A DNA stretch of 64,000 nt from an uncultured Hyphomicrobiales bacterium. Lineage in GTDB: Bacteria; Pseudomonadota; Alphaproteobacteria; Rhizobiales; Xanthobacteraceae. Made by a program: the position numbers and the translations under genes. Shown one piece after another: positions 11,889-20,814 of this stretch. The stretch covers positions 1 to 64,000 of the forward strand of contig CAIYTE010000053.1 of the NCBI GenBank assembly GCA_903929045.1, in the 5' to 3' direction. The notes beneath the pieces were generated by a model that was given only the letters and a program-made list of their open reading frames with translations, searched no databases and was not told the DNA's origin. Each line of letters begins with the position of its first letter. The stretch's first letter is position 1.

Positions 11889-13085
11889 ATGCCGGGTGCC
11901 GGCACCGACAAGACCAAACGATGGATCGAGCAGCCGGCCCCCGTGGTCGTGCTGGTCGAGACCCAGTTGGGCGACAATATCGGCGCCGCGGCCCGGGCCA
12001 TGGCCAATTTCGGGCTGTCGAAACTGCGTCTGGTGAAGCCGCTGCAGGGCTGGCCGAACGAGCGGGCCCACGTCATGGCGGCGGGCGCCGACCGCATCCT
12101 CGAAAGCGCCACGCTCTACGACACGCTGGCCGATGCCATCGCCGATTGCAGTTTCGTCGTGGCGACCACCGCCCGCCACCATGACCAGGCCAAGCCCGTG
12201 ATTTCCGCTGAGCAGGCCGCCGTCGAGGCGCGGCCCCGCATCGCCGCCGGCGAGACCGTGGCGCTGGTATTCGGCCGCGAGCGCAACGGCCTGGAAAACC
12301 ACGAGGTTGGCCAGGCCGACCGCATCCTGACGCTGCCGGTCAATCCGGCCTTTGCCTCGCTCAATCTGGCGCAGGCCGTCGTCATCGTCGGCTACGAATG
12401 GTTTAAGGGCTCGGGCGAGGGCACCATGCCGTTCGAGACCGCGGAGCGTTCGCCGCCGGTTTCCAAGCAGCAGCTGGAAGCCTTCTTCTCGGGCCTCGAA
12501 AGCGAGCTGGAAAAAGTCGAATTCTTCCGCCCGCCGGAAAAGCGCGGCGTCATGCAGGTCAATCTGCGCAACATCTTCCAGCGCATTGCGCCGACCAAAC
12601 AGGACATCCGCACCTTGCACGGCGTCGTCACGGCGCTGACGCAGGGGCGCAAGGGTCCGGCCCGCGGCGGCACCTTCGACAGCGAGCAGGCGCAGACCCT
12701 GCGCAACCTGTTGGCCGAGCACGGCGCCAGCCGCGCGCCGTCGGAGCGTACGCCGCTGCGCGGCCTGCCGCGGCTTCTGCGGCGCAATCCGACCGAAGCC
12801 GAGCGGCTGCTGTGGCACGGGCTGGTCAACGACCGCCGCTTTGCCGGGCGCGGCTTCAAGCGGCAGGTGCCGATCGGCCAGTACGTCTGCGACTACGTGT
12901 CGTTTCCGCTCAAATGCGTCGTCGATCTTATTCCGGCGCAGGAAGCGGAAGCGGCGACGCAAGCACGCGCCGTGAAGCGCGCCTGGCTCACCGAGCGCGG
13001 CTACCGGATGATGGAATTCGCGGCGGCGGATGTGGAGAAGGATGTCGCGGCGGTGTTGGACACGTTGGCCGAGGCGACCGAATAG
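11889..13085 (+). CDS. trmJ: TrmJ-type tRNA methyltransferase fused to a degenerate DUF559 domain
   Basis: Residues ~18-175 form a SPOUT methyltransferase of the TrmH/TrmJ group. It has NIGAAARAMANFGLSKLRLV, ALVFGRERNGL and the knot motif LPVNPAFASLNLAQAVVIVG, and would 2'-O-methylate tRNA position 32. A C-terminal TrmJ region (to ~265) follows. Residues ~296-395 align along their length with DUF559 nuclease-like proteins (RRNPTEAERLLWHGL, FKRQVPIGQYVCDYV), but the expected catalytic ELDGGQH is DLIPAQE here, so the nuclease site is lost. TrmJ proteins are normally ~250 residues. The fusion partner probably serves RNA binding or is a relic. Confidence 0.93.
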   Translation: MPGAGTDKTKRWIEQPAPVVVLVETQLGDNIGAAARAMANFGLSKLRLVKPLQGWPNERAHVMAAGADRILESATLYDTLADAIADCSFVVATTARHHDQAKPVISAEQAAVEARPRIAAGETVALVFGRERNGLENHEVGQADRILTLPVNPAFASLNLAQAVVIVGYEWFKGSGEGTMPFETAERSPPVSKQQLEAFFSGLESELEKVEFFRPPEKRGVMQVNLRNIFQRIAPTKQDIRTLHGVVTALTQGRKGPARGGTFDSEQAQTLRNLLAEHGASRAPSERTPLRGLPRLLRRNPTEAERLLWHGLVNDRRFAGRGFKRQVPIGQYVCDYVSFPLKCVVDLIPAQEAEAATQARAVKRAWLTERGYRMMEFAAADVEKDVAAVLDTLAEATE

Positions 13086-13200
13086 CGCGGCTTATGGCTG
13101 ACAAAATGTAAACGTGCGGGGCGGTTATATCCGGTCCCGTGTTACCTGACTGCAATAGGGCGATGGTATCGACGAGCATCCTTACCGGGAGGCTCAAGCC

Positions 13201-13569
13201 ATGCGTTCATATTTTCTCGCGGTTCCGTTCCTTGTCTTGTTGAGCGCCAGCGGCGGCGCACAACAAATCAATATTCAAAATCGTTTGGGTGGACCGGAGC
13301 AAAAGGGCGAAATCCGCATCCAGGTGAACATGAATTTTTTTGTACCTGGCGCGGTGAGCAACACGGAAGCGTCGCTGAAAGCGCAGGAAGACGCGCGCAA
13401 GGCGCTCTATGCCAGCGCCGGCCGCGAATGCGAATTGTTGAAAGAGGTGCTTGCCTCAGAATGCCGCATCGAAAGCGTCAATGTGAACGTCAATCGGAAC
13501 TACGGTCAGCCGATGAACGAGGGTTTCACGGCAAACGGGAGCTTCGGTTTCCGGGTTACGCTGAAGTAA
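13201..13569 (+). CDS. Small secreted protein, hypothetical
   Basis: The 122-residue protein has a signal peptide (MRSYFLAVPFLVLLSASGGA-Q) and an Asn/Val-rich mature part. One segment (SLKAQEDARKALYASAGREC) looks helical, and the end is beta-like (ESVNVNVNRNY ... GSFGFRVTLK). Two cysteines (GRECELL, SECRIE) could form a disulfide. The pattern is faintly like periplasmic SIMPL/DUF541 proteins but too short to assign. GGGAGG lies 9 bp before the ATG. A palindromic repeat follows the stop. Confidence 0.7.
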   Translation: MRSYFLAVPFLVLLSASGGAQQINIQNRLGGPEQKGEIRIQVNMNFFVPGAVSNTEASLKAQEDARKALYASAGRECELLKEVLASECRIESVNVNVNRNYGQPMNEGFTANGSFGFRVTLK

Positions 13570-13588
13570 CGGAATTCTGCGAGGGCAC

Positions 13589-13666
13589 CGCTCGTCCCCG
13601 CGAAAGCGGGAACCCAGAGCGATGGAAAGAAAAAGAACTGGATTCCCGCTTGCGCGGGAATGAGCG
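13589..13666. repeat. Palindromic element, CTCGTCCCCGCGAAAGCGGG family, copy 1
   Basis: CGCTCGTCCCCGCG at the left and CGCGGGAATGAGCG at the right are imperfect inverted termini. Internally CCCGCGAAAGCGGG and TTCCCGCTTGCGCGGGAA are hairpins. It lies between a secreted-protein gene and the end of the aldolase gene. A second, longer copy is at 20151-20291. Confidence 0.88.
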
Positions 13667-13669
13667 GCG

Positions 13670-14440
13670 TTAGCCCTTCAGCGCCTTCACTTGCGCGGCG
13701 GCGCTTTCGCGCACCAGACCGTTGTCGCTGCCGACGGCGATGAAGCGGAAGCCGCGCTTGGCCATGGCCAGCGCGCGCTCGGCGTCGCGGCAGTAAATGC
13801 TCGGAATTTTTCCGGCCTTTTTTGCCGCTGCACAAATTTGATCGATAGCCTGTTCCACCTGAGGCGCGGTGACGTCCTGCGCCGTGCCGCCGCTGAGCGC
13901 GGTGGAGAGATCGTAGGGACCGACGAACAACGCATCGATGCCGGGTGTTGCTGCGATGGCGTCCATATTGCTCAGCGCCGTGGTAGTCTCGATCATGGCG
14001 AAGGTCAGCGTGCCGTCATTGGCTTCGCGCAGGTAATCGACGGCTGACGTTTTTCCTTGCAGCACCATGGCACGCTGCGGGCCCCAGCTGCGTTCGCCGA
14101 CGGGCGGATACTTCGCGGCATTCACAAATTGTTTCGCGTCCGCGACGGTGTTGATCATCGGCGCAATGATGGCTTCGGCACCAAAGTCGAGCGCGCGAGA
14201 CACAAAGGCGAAATCGGCGAGGGGAACGCGTACGCAGGGCGTCGACCCGGCGTTGCTCAGCGCGATGATTCCGTTAACGACACCGGCCAGATCCCAAAGG
14301 CCGTGCTGGGCGTCGAACACGCCGCAGACATAGCCTTCGCGGACGATGGTTTCGGCAACCACCGGCGAGCCGAGATTGCACCAGGCGGAGAAGACCGTTT
14401 CGCCCGCGCGCAGGCGGCGGGCGAAGTCAAACGCCGCCAC
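13670..14440 (-). CDS. HpcH/HpaI aldolase family protein
   Basis: This 256-residue class II (metal-dependent) pyruvate aldolase is of the HpaI/RhmA type and cleaves 2-keto-3-deoxy or 4-hydroxy-2-oxo acids. Family motifs are GVFDAQHGLWD (catalytic His region; the common Glu-His is Gln-His here), IAPMINTVADAKQFV, AMIETTTALSNMDAI (metal Glu) and GIDALFVGPYDLS (metal Asp). It starts with GTG at 14440, only 3 bp after the stop of the upstream zeta-subunit gene, so the two are very likely cotranslated. The substrate is not predictable. Confidence 0.9.
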   Translation of the reverse strand: MAAFDFARRLRAGETVFSAWCNLGSPVVAETIVREGYVCGVFDAQHGLWDLAGVVNGIIALSNAGSTPCVRVPLADFAFVSRALDFGAEAIIAPMINTVADAKQFVNAAKYPPVGERSWGPQRAMVLQGKTSAVDYLREANDGTLTFAMIETTTALSNMDAIAATPGIDALFVGPYDLSTALSGGTAQDVTAPQVEQAIDQICAAAKKAGKIPSIYCRDAERALAMAKRGFRFIAVGSDNGLVRESAAAQVKALKG

Positions 14441-14443
14441 TTA

Positions 14444-14758
14444 TTAGGCCTTTTTGATCTGTTCGACGGCAACCGCCAGCAGCGTGCCCATCTGGGCGCG
14501 GATGGCGGCTTCGTCGACGCCCTTGGCCTTCAGATCGGCTGCAACTTTACGCAAAACGTCGTTATCGCCGGCCTCTTCGAAGTCGGCCAGCACGACTTCC
14601 TTGGCGTAAGCCTCGGCGTCGGCACCGGTTTTGCCGAGCTTCTCGGCGGCCCAGAGGCCCAGCAACTTGTTGCGGCGGGCCATCGCCTTGAACTGAAGCT
14701 CTTCGTCGTGCGCGAACTTCTTTTCGAAACCTTCTTCGCGCTTGTCGAACGTGGTCAT
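14444..14758 (-). CDS. F1-ATPase inhibitor zeta subunit (DUF1476 family)
   Basis: The 104-residue helical protein begins MTTFDKREEGFEKKFAHDEE, the N-terminal segment that in Paracoccus zeta blocks ATP hydrolysis by F1. It continues with MARRNKLLGLWAAEKLG, the family core, and a C-terminal four-helix part. The family (formerly DUF1476) is restricted to alphaproteobacteria and binds F1FO-ATP synthase at the inner face of the membrane. Its position next to purC is typical of the class. An 8-bp inverted repeat lies ~25 bp upstream of the start. Confidence 0.9.
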   Translation of the reverse strand: MTTFDKREEGFEKKFAHDEELQFKAMARRNKLLGLWAAEKLGKTGADAEAYAKEVVLADFEEAGDNDVLRKVAADLKAKGVDEAAIRAQMGTLLAVAVEQIKKA

Positions 14759-14780
14759 GCCGCCCTCTTTGTTACTGCGC

Positions 14781-14799
14781 GCGATTAATTGTTAATCGC
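14781..14799. promoter_or_regulatory. Inverted repeat GCGATTAA-TTG-TTAATCGC upstream of the zeta gene
   Basis: There are two perfect 8-bp arms separated by 3 bp, 22 bp before the zeta start codon and inside the 281-bp gap shared with purC. The AT-rich symmetry is unusual in this GC-rich sequence and looks like a dimeric repressor or LysR-type site. The rest of the gap (14800-15019) shows nothing recognisable. Confidence 0.55.
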
Positions 14800-15039
14800 A
14801 TGCTTGTGCACATAGGTCCGTTGCGCCTTGCATATAGCCGTGGCAGCGTCAAGGCAACCTCGCTGCACGCTTTCTCGGACGTATTGCGCAATCGGAAACG
14901 AAGGAGTAGCTCGATTGTACTGCCGAAACCGATCAGCTAGGTTCACGCAGTGCCCGGACGCATTGTCGCATGCGTATCGTGTCCGGCCCCGCCGCCGCGG
15001 ATCTCGACCAAGACACGACAAGGAGCCACGGCAACCACG

Positions 15040-15837
15040 ATGGACTTTCAAAAACCACGGTACATCCCGATGAGCCGCCGCCGCCGCATCTACGAGGGCA
15101 AGGCGAAGGTCCTCTATGAAGGTCCCGAGCCGGGTACCTTGATTCAGCACTTCAAGGACGACGCCACCGCCTTCAATGCGAAAAAGCATGAAGTGATCGA
15201 GGGCAAGGGCGTCCTGAACAACCGTATTTCGGAATACGTCTTCCAGCACCTCAACGATATCGGCGTGCCGACTCACTTCATCCGCCGTCTCAACATGCGC
15301 GAGCAGTTGATTCGCGAGGTCGAGATCATTCCGCTCGAGGTCGTCGTGCGTAATGTCGCCGCCGGTTCGCTGGCGACCCGCCTCGGCATCGACGAGGGCA
15401 CCCAGCTGCCGCGCTCGATCATCGAGTTCTATTACAAGAACGACAAGCTGAACGATCCGATGGTGTCGGAAGAGCACATCACGGCGTTCGGCTGGGCCAG
15501 CCCCCAGGAAATCGACGACATCATGGCGCTGGCCATCCGGGTCAACGACTTTCTGTCCGGCCTGTTCCTTGGCGTCGGCATCCGTCTGGTCGACTTCAAG
15601 ATGGAAACCGGCCGTCTCTGGGAAAACGACGTCATGCGTATTGTCGTCGCCGACGAGATTTCCCCGGATAGCTGCCGTTTGTGGGACATCAAGACCAACG
15701 ACAAGATGGACAAGGACCGTTTCCGCCGCGATATGGGCGGGCTGGTCGAGGCCTATACCGAAGTCGCCAAACGTCTCGGCATCGTCGCCGAAGGCGAGCG
15801 GCCGCAGGGCATGGGCCCGGTTCTGGTTAAAGGCTGA
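15040..15837 (+). CDS. purC: Phosphoribosylaminoimidazole-succinocarboxamide synthase (SAICAR synthase)
   Basis: PurC joins aspartate to CAIR with ATP in de novo purine synthesis. The protein shows [59 protein letters not shown] and the SAICAR signature [10 protein letters not shown] ... [15 protein letters not shown] 15040 (265 residues) has AAGGAG 14 bases upstream; an internal ATG at 15070 gives 255 residues beginning [10 protein letters not shown], the start usual in relatives, so either is possible. It is the first gene of a purC-purS-purQ-purL series. Confidence 0.97.
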   Translation: MDFQKPRYIPMSRRRRIYEGKAKVLYEGPEPGTLIQHFKDDATAFNAKKHEVIEGKGVLNNRISEYVFQHLNDIGVPTHFIRRLNMREQLIREVEIIPLEVVVRNVAAGSLATRLGIDEGTQLPRSIIEFYYKNDKLNDPMVSEEHITAFGWASPQEIDDIMALAIRVNDFLSGLFLGVGIRLVDFKMETGRLWENDVMRIVVADEISPDSCRLWDIKTNDKMDKDRFRRDMGGLVEAYTEVAKRLGIVAEGERPQGMGPVLVKG

Positions 15838-15867
15838 GCAGACGGCTCTTTTCGCATGTGTATTACG

Positions 15868-15894
15868 CGAAGCCCGGACTTGTGCCGGGCTTCG
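15868..15894 (+). terminator. Hairpin between purC and purS (no T-run)
   Basis: CGAAGCCCGG (15868-15877) pairs perfectly with CCGGGCTTCG (15885-15894) around a 7-nt loop. Without a following T-run it is more likely an attenuator, an RNA-stability element or part of a short repeat than a full terminator, because the operon continues. Confidence 0.5.
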
Positions 15895-15914
15895 GCGTCT
15901 CTAGGTTACGAATC

Positions 15915-16154
15915 ATGAAAGCCCGCGTCACCGTCACCCTGAAAACCGGCATTCTCGACCCGCAAGGTAAGGCGATCGAGGGCGCGTTGCGCTCGCTCGG
16001 CGTCGATGGCGTCGCCTCCGTGCGCCAGGGCAAGGTGTTCGACATCGAAATCGACGGCACCGACGCCGCCAAGGCCGAAACCCTGCTCAAGCAGGCGGCC
16101 GACAAGCTGCTGGCCAATACGGTGATCGAGAATTACCGGGTCGAGATCGTTTAA
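15915..16154 (+). CDS. purS: Phosphoribosylformylglycinamidine synthase subunit PurS
   Basis: This 79-residue small subunit bridges PurQ and PurL in the three-part FGAM synthase. It matches the family along its length: [35 protein letters not shown] and the C-terminal [13 protein letters not shown]. It is followed 10 bp later by purQ. The presence of separate purS and purQ genes fits the short (737-residue) PurL encoded downstream. Confidence 0.96.
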   Translation: MKARVTVTLKTGILDPQGKAIEGALRSLGVDGVASVRQGKVFDIEIDGTDAAKAETLLKQAADKLLANTVIENYRVEIV

Positions 16155-16164
16155 AGAGGGCGTG

Positions 16165-16863
16165 ATGAAAGCCGCCGTCATCGTATTTCCCGGAATCAAT
16201 CGCGAGCGCGATATGGCGCGCACGCTCAAGCTCGTCTCCGGCCGGGAGCCGGCCATGGTCTGGCATGCCGAGACGGCGTTGCCGGTCGGCACCGATCTCG
16301 TCGTCATCCCGGGCGGCTTCTCTTACGGGGACTATCTGCGCTGCGGCGCCATTGCGGCGCGCAGCCCGGTGATGGACGCGGTGCGGGCGCACGCCGCCAA
16401 AGGCGGGCTGGTGCTCGGCGTCTGCAACGGTTTCCAGATCCTGTGTGAATCCGGCCTGCTGCCGGGCGTGCTGATGCGTAACGAGAACCTGCGTTTCATC
16501 TGCCGCGATGTGTATCTGAAGGTCGAACGCTCCGGCACGCCGTTCACGCGCGGCTACAACGCGGGCCAAGTGATCCGCGTGCCTGTCGCGCATGGCGAGG
16601 GCAATTACATCGCCGACGGCGAGACCATCGCCCGATTGGAAGGCGAGGGCCGGGTGCTGTTCCGCTATGCGTCGCCGGACGGCATGATCGACCCGGACTG
16701 GAACCACAACGGCGCTATCAACGCCATTGCCGGCATCGTCAGCGACAAAGGCAACGTGCTCGGCATGATGCCGCATCCGGAAAACCACGTCGAAGCCGAG
16801 GTCGGGCTGACCGACGGCCGTGGCCTGTTCGCCGGCATGGCCGAACACCTCCAGGCTGCCTGA
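16165..16863 (+). CDS. purQ: Phosphoribosylformylglycinamidine synthase subunit PurQ
   Basis: The 232-residue class I glutamine amidotransferase subunit supplies ammonia to PurL. Visible motifs are [16 protein letters not shown], the oxyanion region [14 protein letters not shown], the nucleophile cysteine in [11 protein letters not shown], and the catalytic His/Glu in [15 protein letters not shown] lies before the start; GTG at 16162 immediately precedes the chosen ATG at 16165. Confidence 0.97.
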   Translation: MKAAVIVFPGINRERDMARTLKLVSGREPAMVWHAETALPVGTDLVVIPGGFSYGDYLRCGAIAARSPVMDAVRAHAAKGGLVLGVCNGFQILCESGLLPGVLMRNENLRFICRDVYLKVERSGTPFTRGYNAGQVIRVPVAHGEGNYIADGETIARLEGEGRVLFRYASPDGMIDPDWNHNGAINAIAGIVSDKGNVLGMMPHPENHVEAEVGLTDGRGLFAGMAEHLQAA

Positions 16864-16989
16864 CGCTTCCGGACCGGCCGTTTCCACATCCACCCGATAA
16901 ATTGGGGTCTGCAACCTAGGCGCTAGTCATATTCAATTATACCCTCTATAGTTGCGGAATCGCTGATGCCACAACCGGGAGGGTTAGAC

Positions 16990-17493
16990 ATGAAGAAACG
17001 CCTGTCTCTGTTCGCTTTCTGCGCCGCCGCACTGCTGTCCGGCGCCAGCGCTGCCTCGGCCGACGACCAGACCATCCAGACCGTTCTGTCGATGAGCGGG
17101 ATCAACAACAGCAACGTTCGCGCCGCCTTCAAGACGACCGACGCGTTCGACGCCGTTCATTCCTGCTCGCCCGGCAGCAGCTCGGGCTGCACGGCCTCGA
17201 ACGGCTACAGCTCGCCGCCGAAAAACGTCGGCAACATCCTCTGCTTGCCGAGCAATCTGGCCTACGCCATCAGCAGCAGCTGCCAGTCGCTGCTGTCGTC
17301 CGGCGCCAACCAGGACTGCAAGGGCAATCCCATTTCGAACTTCTGCGCCGGCAGCGCGAGCGTCGCCGCCAGCTGCGCCTGGCGCACCAACAACAACAAG
17401 AACACCACGACTTGGAACTGGAATCTGAGCTACGCCAACGGCGTGGTGAACGTCGATTGCTCGAACAGCAATTATCAGGGCTACACGCCCTGA
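16990..17493 (+). CDS. Secreted cysteine-rich protein, hypothetical
   Basis: The 167-residue protein has a clear signal peptide (MKKRLSLFAFCAAALLSGAS, cleavage near ASA-D). The mature part is rich in Ser and Asn and has eight cysteines, an even number that suggests four disulfides (contexts HSCSPG, SGCTA, ILCLP, SSCQS, DCKG, FCAG, SCAW, DCSN). I do not recognise a family. GGGAGGG precedes the ATG. It sits between purQ and purL on the same strand with its own leader and a terminator behind it, so it may be a separate transcription unit. Confidence 0.75.
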   Translation: MKKRLSLFAFCAAALLSGASAASADDQTIQTVLSMSGINNSNVRAAFKTTDAFDAVHSCSPGSSSGCTASNGYSSPPKNVGNILCLPSNLAYAISSSCQSLLSSGANQDCKGNPISNFCAGSASVAASCAWRTNNNKNTTTWNWNLSYANGVVNVDCSNSNYQGYTP

Positions 17494-17513
17494 CTTAGCG
17501 TTTTGGGCTTAAG

Positions 17514-17551
17514 CGGGCGCGGGCGGCAAAACCCCGCGCCCGTCGTCTTTT
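17514..17551 (+). terminator. Rho-independent terminator after the Cys-rich gene
   Basis: CGGGCGCGGG (17514-17523) pairs with CCCGCGCCCG (17533-17542) around a 9-nt loop, followed by TCGTCTTTTC. It separates the secreted protein from purL. Confidence 0.8.
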
Positions 17552-17661
17552 CGGGACCGCGGAAAAAACCCTGATTTTCCTCTGGAAGGCCGCTTTTAGG
17601 CTGTCCAAATCAGGGCGCGATAGTGCTAGGCAACCAAATGCCGCCGGGCCCTGGAAATTCA

Positions 17662-19875
17662 ATGTTCAACAATACCCCCGCCGTTACCCCCGAACTCGTC
17701 GCTGATCACGGCCTCAAGGCCGATGAATACAAGCGGCTCCTCGATCTGATCGGCCGCGAGCCGACCTTGACCGAGCTCGGCATCTTCTCGGCGATGTGGA
17801 ACGAGCACTGCTCGTACAAGTCCTCCAAAGTCCATCTGCGCACGCTGCCGACCAAGGGTCCGCACGTCATTCAGGGACCGGGCGAGAACGCCGGCGTTAT
17901 CGACATCGGCGACGGCCTGGCCTGCGTCTTCAAGATGGAGAGCCACAACCACCCGAGCTACATCGAGCCCTATCAGGGCGCGGCGACTGGCGTCGGCGGC
18001 ATCCTGCGCGACGTCTTCACGATGGGCGCGCGCCCGATCGCCTGCCTCAATGCGCTGAGCTTCGGCGCGCCGTCGCATCCGAAAACCCGTCATCTCGTCG
18101 GCGGCGTCGTCGCCGGCGTCGGCGGCTACGGCAATTCGTTCGGCGTGCCGACGGTCGGCGGCTCGGTGCGTTTCCACGCGCGCTATGACGGCAACTGCCT
18201 CGTCAATGCGATGGCGGTGGGCCTCGCGCGCAAGGATCAGATTTTCTACGCCGCCGCGTCCGGCGTCGGCATGCCGATCGTCTATCTCGGTTCCAAGACC
18301 GGCCGTGACGGCATTCACGGCGCGTCGATGGCGTCAGCCGAATTCGACGACGATAGCGACGAGAAGCGCCCCACGGTGCAGGTCGGCGATCCCTTCGCCG
18401 AAAAACTTTTGCTCGAAGCCTGTCTCGAAATCATGGCCAAGGGCTGCGTCATCGCCATTCAGGACATGGGCGCGGCGGGTCTGACATCGTCCGCGACCGA
18501 GATGGGCGCCAAGGGCGATCTCGGCGTCACGCTCGATCTCGACAAGGTGCCGTGCCGCGAAGAGAACATGAGCGCCTACGAGATGATGCTCTCGGAGTCG
18601 CAAGAGCGCATGCTCATGGTGCTCAAGCCCGAGAAGGAAAAGGAAGCCGAGGCGATCTTCCGCAAATGGGGCCTCGACTTCGCAGTCATCGGCGAGACCA
18701 ATCCGAGCAAGCGTTTCGTCGTGCGTCACCACGGCGAGGTGATGGCCGATCTGCCGATCAAGGAATTGGGCGACAGCGCGCCGGAATACAAAAGGCCGTT
18801 CGTTTCCGCCGCCAAGCTGCCGGTGATCGACGCCGCCGACGTGCGCGCGCAGGCCGGCATTGCCGACGCGCTCGAATGGCTGATCGCCACGCCGGATCTG
18901 TCGTCGAAGCGCTGGGTCTGGGAGCAGTACGACCACATCATCGGCGGCAACACGGTGCAGCGCCCCGGCGGCGATGCCGCGGTGGTGCGCGTCGAGGACG
19001 GGCCGAAGGGCCTCGCCATGACCACCGACGTGACGCCGCGCTATTGCGAGGCCGATCCGTTCGAGGGCGGCAAGCAGGCGGTCGCCGAATGCTGGCGCAA
19101 TCTCACCGCGGTCGGCGCGACGCCGCTCGCCATCACCGACAATCTCAATTTCGGCAATCCGGAGCGGCCCGAGATCATGGGCCAGTTCGTCGGCTGCGTG
19201 CGCGGCATCGGCGAAGCCTGCAAGGCGCTGGATTTCCCGGTCGTGTCCGGCAACGTCTCGCTCTACAACGAGACCAATGGCCGCGCGATTTTGCCGACGC
19301 CGTCGATCGGCGGCGTGGGCCTGATCGCGGACTTCAAGAAGTCGGCGTCGCTGTCGTTCAAGCGCGAGGGTGAAGCGATCCTTCTGGTCGGCGAAACCAC
19401 CGGTTGGCTCGGCCAATCGATGTACTTGCGCGAACTGTGTTCGCGCGAAGAGGGCGCGCCGCCGCCGGTCGATCTGATCGAGGAGCGCGAGAACGGCGAC
19501 TTCGTCCGCGCGCTCATTCTCGACGGCACCGCCACCGCCGCGCACGATCTGTCCGACGGTGGCCTTTTGGTCGCGCTCGCGGAAATGGCGATGTCCGGCA
19601 ATATCGGCGCCAAGCTCGACGAAGCGCCGGATGACGTTCCGGCGCATGCCTTCTGGTTCGGTGAAGATCAAGCGCGTTACGTCATCACCGTTCCGGCGGC
19701 GAAGGCCAAAGCGGTGCTGGAGCGCGCCCGCGACGCCAGCGTGCTGGTGTCGAACATCGGCACCACCGGCGGTACCGCGCTAGCGATTTCCGGCGAGCGC
19801 GCGGTCGAGGTCAAGGCGCTCAACGCGAAATCCGAGGGCTGGCTGCCGGCTTACATGGCCGGCAACGCCGCGTGA
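17662..19875 (+). CDS. purL: Phosphoribosylformylglycinamidine synthase subunit PurL
   Basis: The 737-residue large subunit makes FGAM from FGAR, ATP and PurQ-derived ammonia. It contains [20 protein letters not shown], the ATP-site [36 protein letters not shown] at the second half of the internal duplication, and [16 protein letters not shown]. The length is right for the purS/Q-dependent form. ATG 17662 was chosen for fit to the family; in-frame starts at 17623 and 17638 lie in non-conserved sequence. bolA follows after 15 bp. Confidence 0.97.
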   Translation: MFNNTPAVTPELVADHGLKADEYKRLLDLIGREPTLTELGIFSAMWNEHCSYKSSKVHLRTLPTKGPHVIQGPGENAGVIDIGDGLACVFKMESHNHPSYIEPYQGAATGVGGILRDVFTMGARPIACLNALSFGAPSHPKTRHLVGGVVAGVGGYGNSFGVPTVGGSVRFHARYDGNCLVNAMAVGLARKDQIFYAAASGVGMPIVYLGSKTGRDGIHGASMASAEFDDDSDEKRPTVQVGDPFAEKLLLEACLEIMAKGCVIAIQDMGAAGLTSSATEMGAKGDLGVTLDLDKVPCREENMSAYEMMLSESQERMLMVLKPEKEKEAEAIFRKWGLDFAVIGETNPSKRFVVRHHGEVMADLPIKELGDSAPEYKRPFVSAAKLPVIDAADVRAQAGIADALEWLIATPDLSSKRWVWEQYDHIIGGNTVQRPGGDAAVVRVEDGPKGLAMTTDVTPRYCEADPFEGGKQAVAECWRNLTAVGATPLAITDNLNFGNPERPEIMGQFVGCVRGIGEACKALDFPVVSGNVSLYNETNGRAILPTPSIGGVGLIADFKKSASLSFKREGEAILLVGETTGWLGQSMYLRELCSREEGAPPPVDLIEERENGDFVRALILDGTATAAHDLSDGGLLVALAEMAMSGNIGAKLDEAPDDVPAHAFWFGEDQARYVITVPAAKAKAVLERARDASVLVSNIGTTGGTALAISGERAVEVKALNAKSEGWLPAYMAGNAA

Positions 19876-19890
19876 ACGGAGGAGTTCGTC

Positions 19891-20121
19891 ATGGCGATGG
19901 ATGCAAGTGAAATTGAACGCCTGATCAAGGCCGGGATTCCCGATGCGGAAGTGACCATCCGCGATCTCGCCGGCGACGGCGATCACTACGCGGCGACGGT
20001 GATCTCGGCGGCCTTCAAGGGCAAGACCCGCGTGCAGCAGCACAAGCTGGTCTACGACGCGCTCAAAGGCCAGATGGGCGGCGTCCTGCACGCGCTGGCG
20101 CTGCAAACCGGCACGCCGTAA
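19891..20121 (+). CDS. bolA: BolA family protein
   Basis: The 76-residue protein has the BolA fold motifs: IERLIKAGIPDAEVTIRDL at the start, the loop with GDGDHYAATVIS (His that can help bind a shared [2Fe-2S] cluster), and TRVQQHKLVYDALKGQMGG. BolA proteins pair with CGFS monothiol glutaredoxins, and such a glutaredoxin is encoded 0.7 kb downstream. The strong GGAGGAG and the short spacing to purL suggest cotranscription. Confidence 0.95.
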   Translation: MAMDASEIERLIKAGIPDAEVTIRDLAGDGDHYAATVISAAFKGKTRVQQHKLVYDALKGQMGGVLHALALQTGTP

Positions 20122-20150
20122 ACCGTGCTGACGCGCGGCACACAACTCGC

Positions 20151-20291
20151 CGCTCGTCCCCGCGACCCGCCTACGCTTGCGGCGCAAGCTTCGGCGCGCT
20201 TAGAGTCCGCCGAAGCGCTTTGCGCGAAGGTGGAAAGCGGAGACCCAGTGCTGAGCCAAGAACTGGATTGCCGCTTGCGCGGGAATGAGCG
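20151..20291. repeat. Palindromic element, CTCGTCCCCGCG family, copy 2 with an insertion
   Basis: The ends match the copy at 13589-13666 (CGCTCGTCCCCGCG ... AACTGGAT ... CGCTTGCGCGGGAATGAGCG). The middle is about 60 bp longer, with its own arms CTTCGGCGCGC and CCGCCGAAGCGC. It lies between bolA and the RidA gene and ends 13 bp before the RidA GTG start. Confidence 0.82.
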
Positions 20292-20303
20292 GAGCTGGGG
20301 CAA

Positions 20304-20705
20304 GTGAGCGGCGTCCGCATCCTCACGCCGGAGGGCGCCATCACGCCGACCGGGCCGTGGAGTGTCGGCTCGCGTGCCGGGGATTTCGTCTTCGTCGCCG
20401 GTATGCGCGGCATCGATCCGAAAACAAATGCGCTGATCGAGGGCGAGGAAGCGCGCATCCGCCAGGCCTTCGTCAACATGCTGGCGATCGCCGCGGCGGA
20501 GGGCGCCGGCGCCAAGGACTGCGCCCGGCTGGTCACCTACGTCACCGACATGGGCCGTTACCGCCCGCTGGTGAACAAGGTGCAGGAGGAGATCTGGGCC
20601 GGGCTGGCGTACCCGCCGAGAACGATCGTCCAGGTGTCGGCCCTGAATCAGAACGATATTTTCGAGGTCGACGGCACCTTCTTTGCGCCGCTTTCCTCCC
20701 GTTAA
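20304..20705 (+). CDS. RidA/YjgF superfamily protein
   Basis: The 133-residue protein resembles Rid-family enamine/imine deaminases. It has GDFVFVAGMRGIDPKT, the helix ARIRQAFVNMLAIAAAEGAG, YVTDMGRYRPLVNKV, and PPRTIVQVSALNQNDIFEVDG, in which the Arg of PPRT matches the substrate-carboxylate-binding Arg of active members. It starts with GTG at 20304, just beyond a palindromic repeat. The substrate is unknown; true RidA or a divergent Rid subgroup are both possible. Confidence 0.85.
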   Translation: MSGVRILTPEGAITPTGPWSVGSRAGDFVFVAGMRGIDPKTNALIEGEEARIRQAFVNMLAIAAAEGAGAKDCARLVTYVTDMGRYRPLVNKVQEEIWAGLAYPPRTIVQVSALNQNDIFEVDGTFFAPLSSR

Positions 20706-20814
20706 AGCATAAAAACTGGTGCTTTACGGTGCCCCCTTGGGCTGGCGCGGGAATCTGGGCTACATATATCGGCAGGGTAAAGGCGCGCGCCGCCGCAGAC
20801 AGGATCCAGGAACC

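Noticed and set aside
18334-19671. 445-codon open frame antisense to purL
   Set aside because: Complement of a highly conserved essential gene, with shadow-like composition and no SD.
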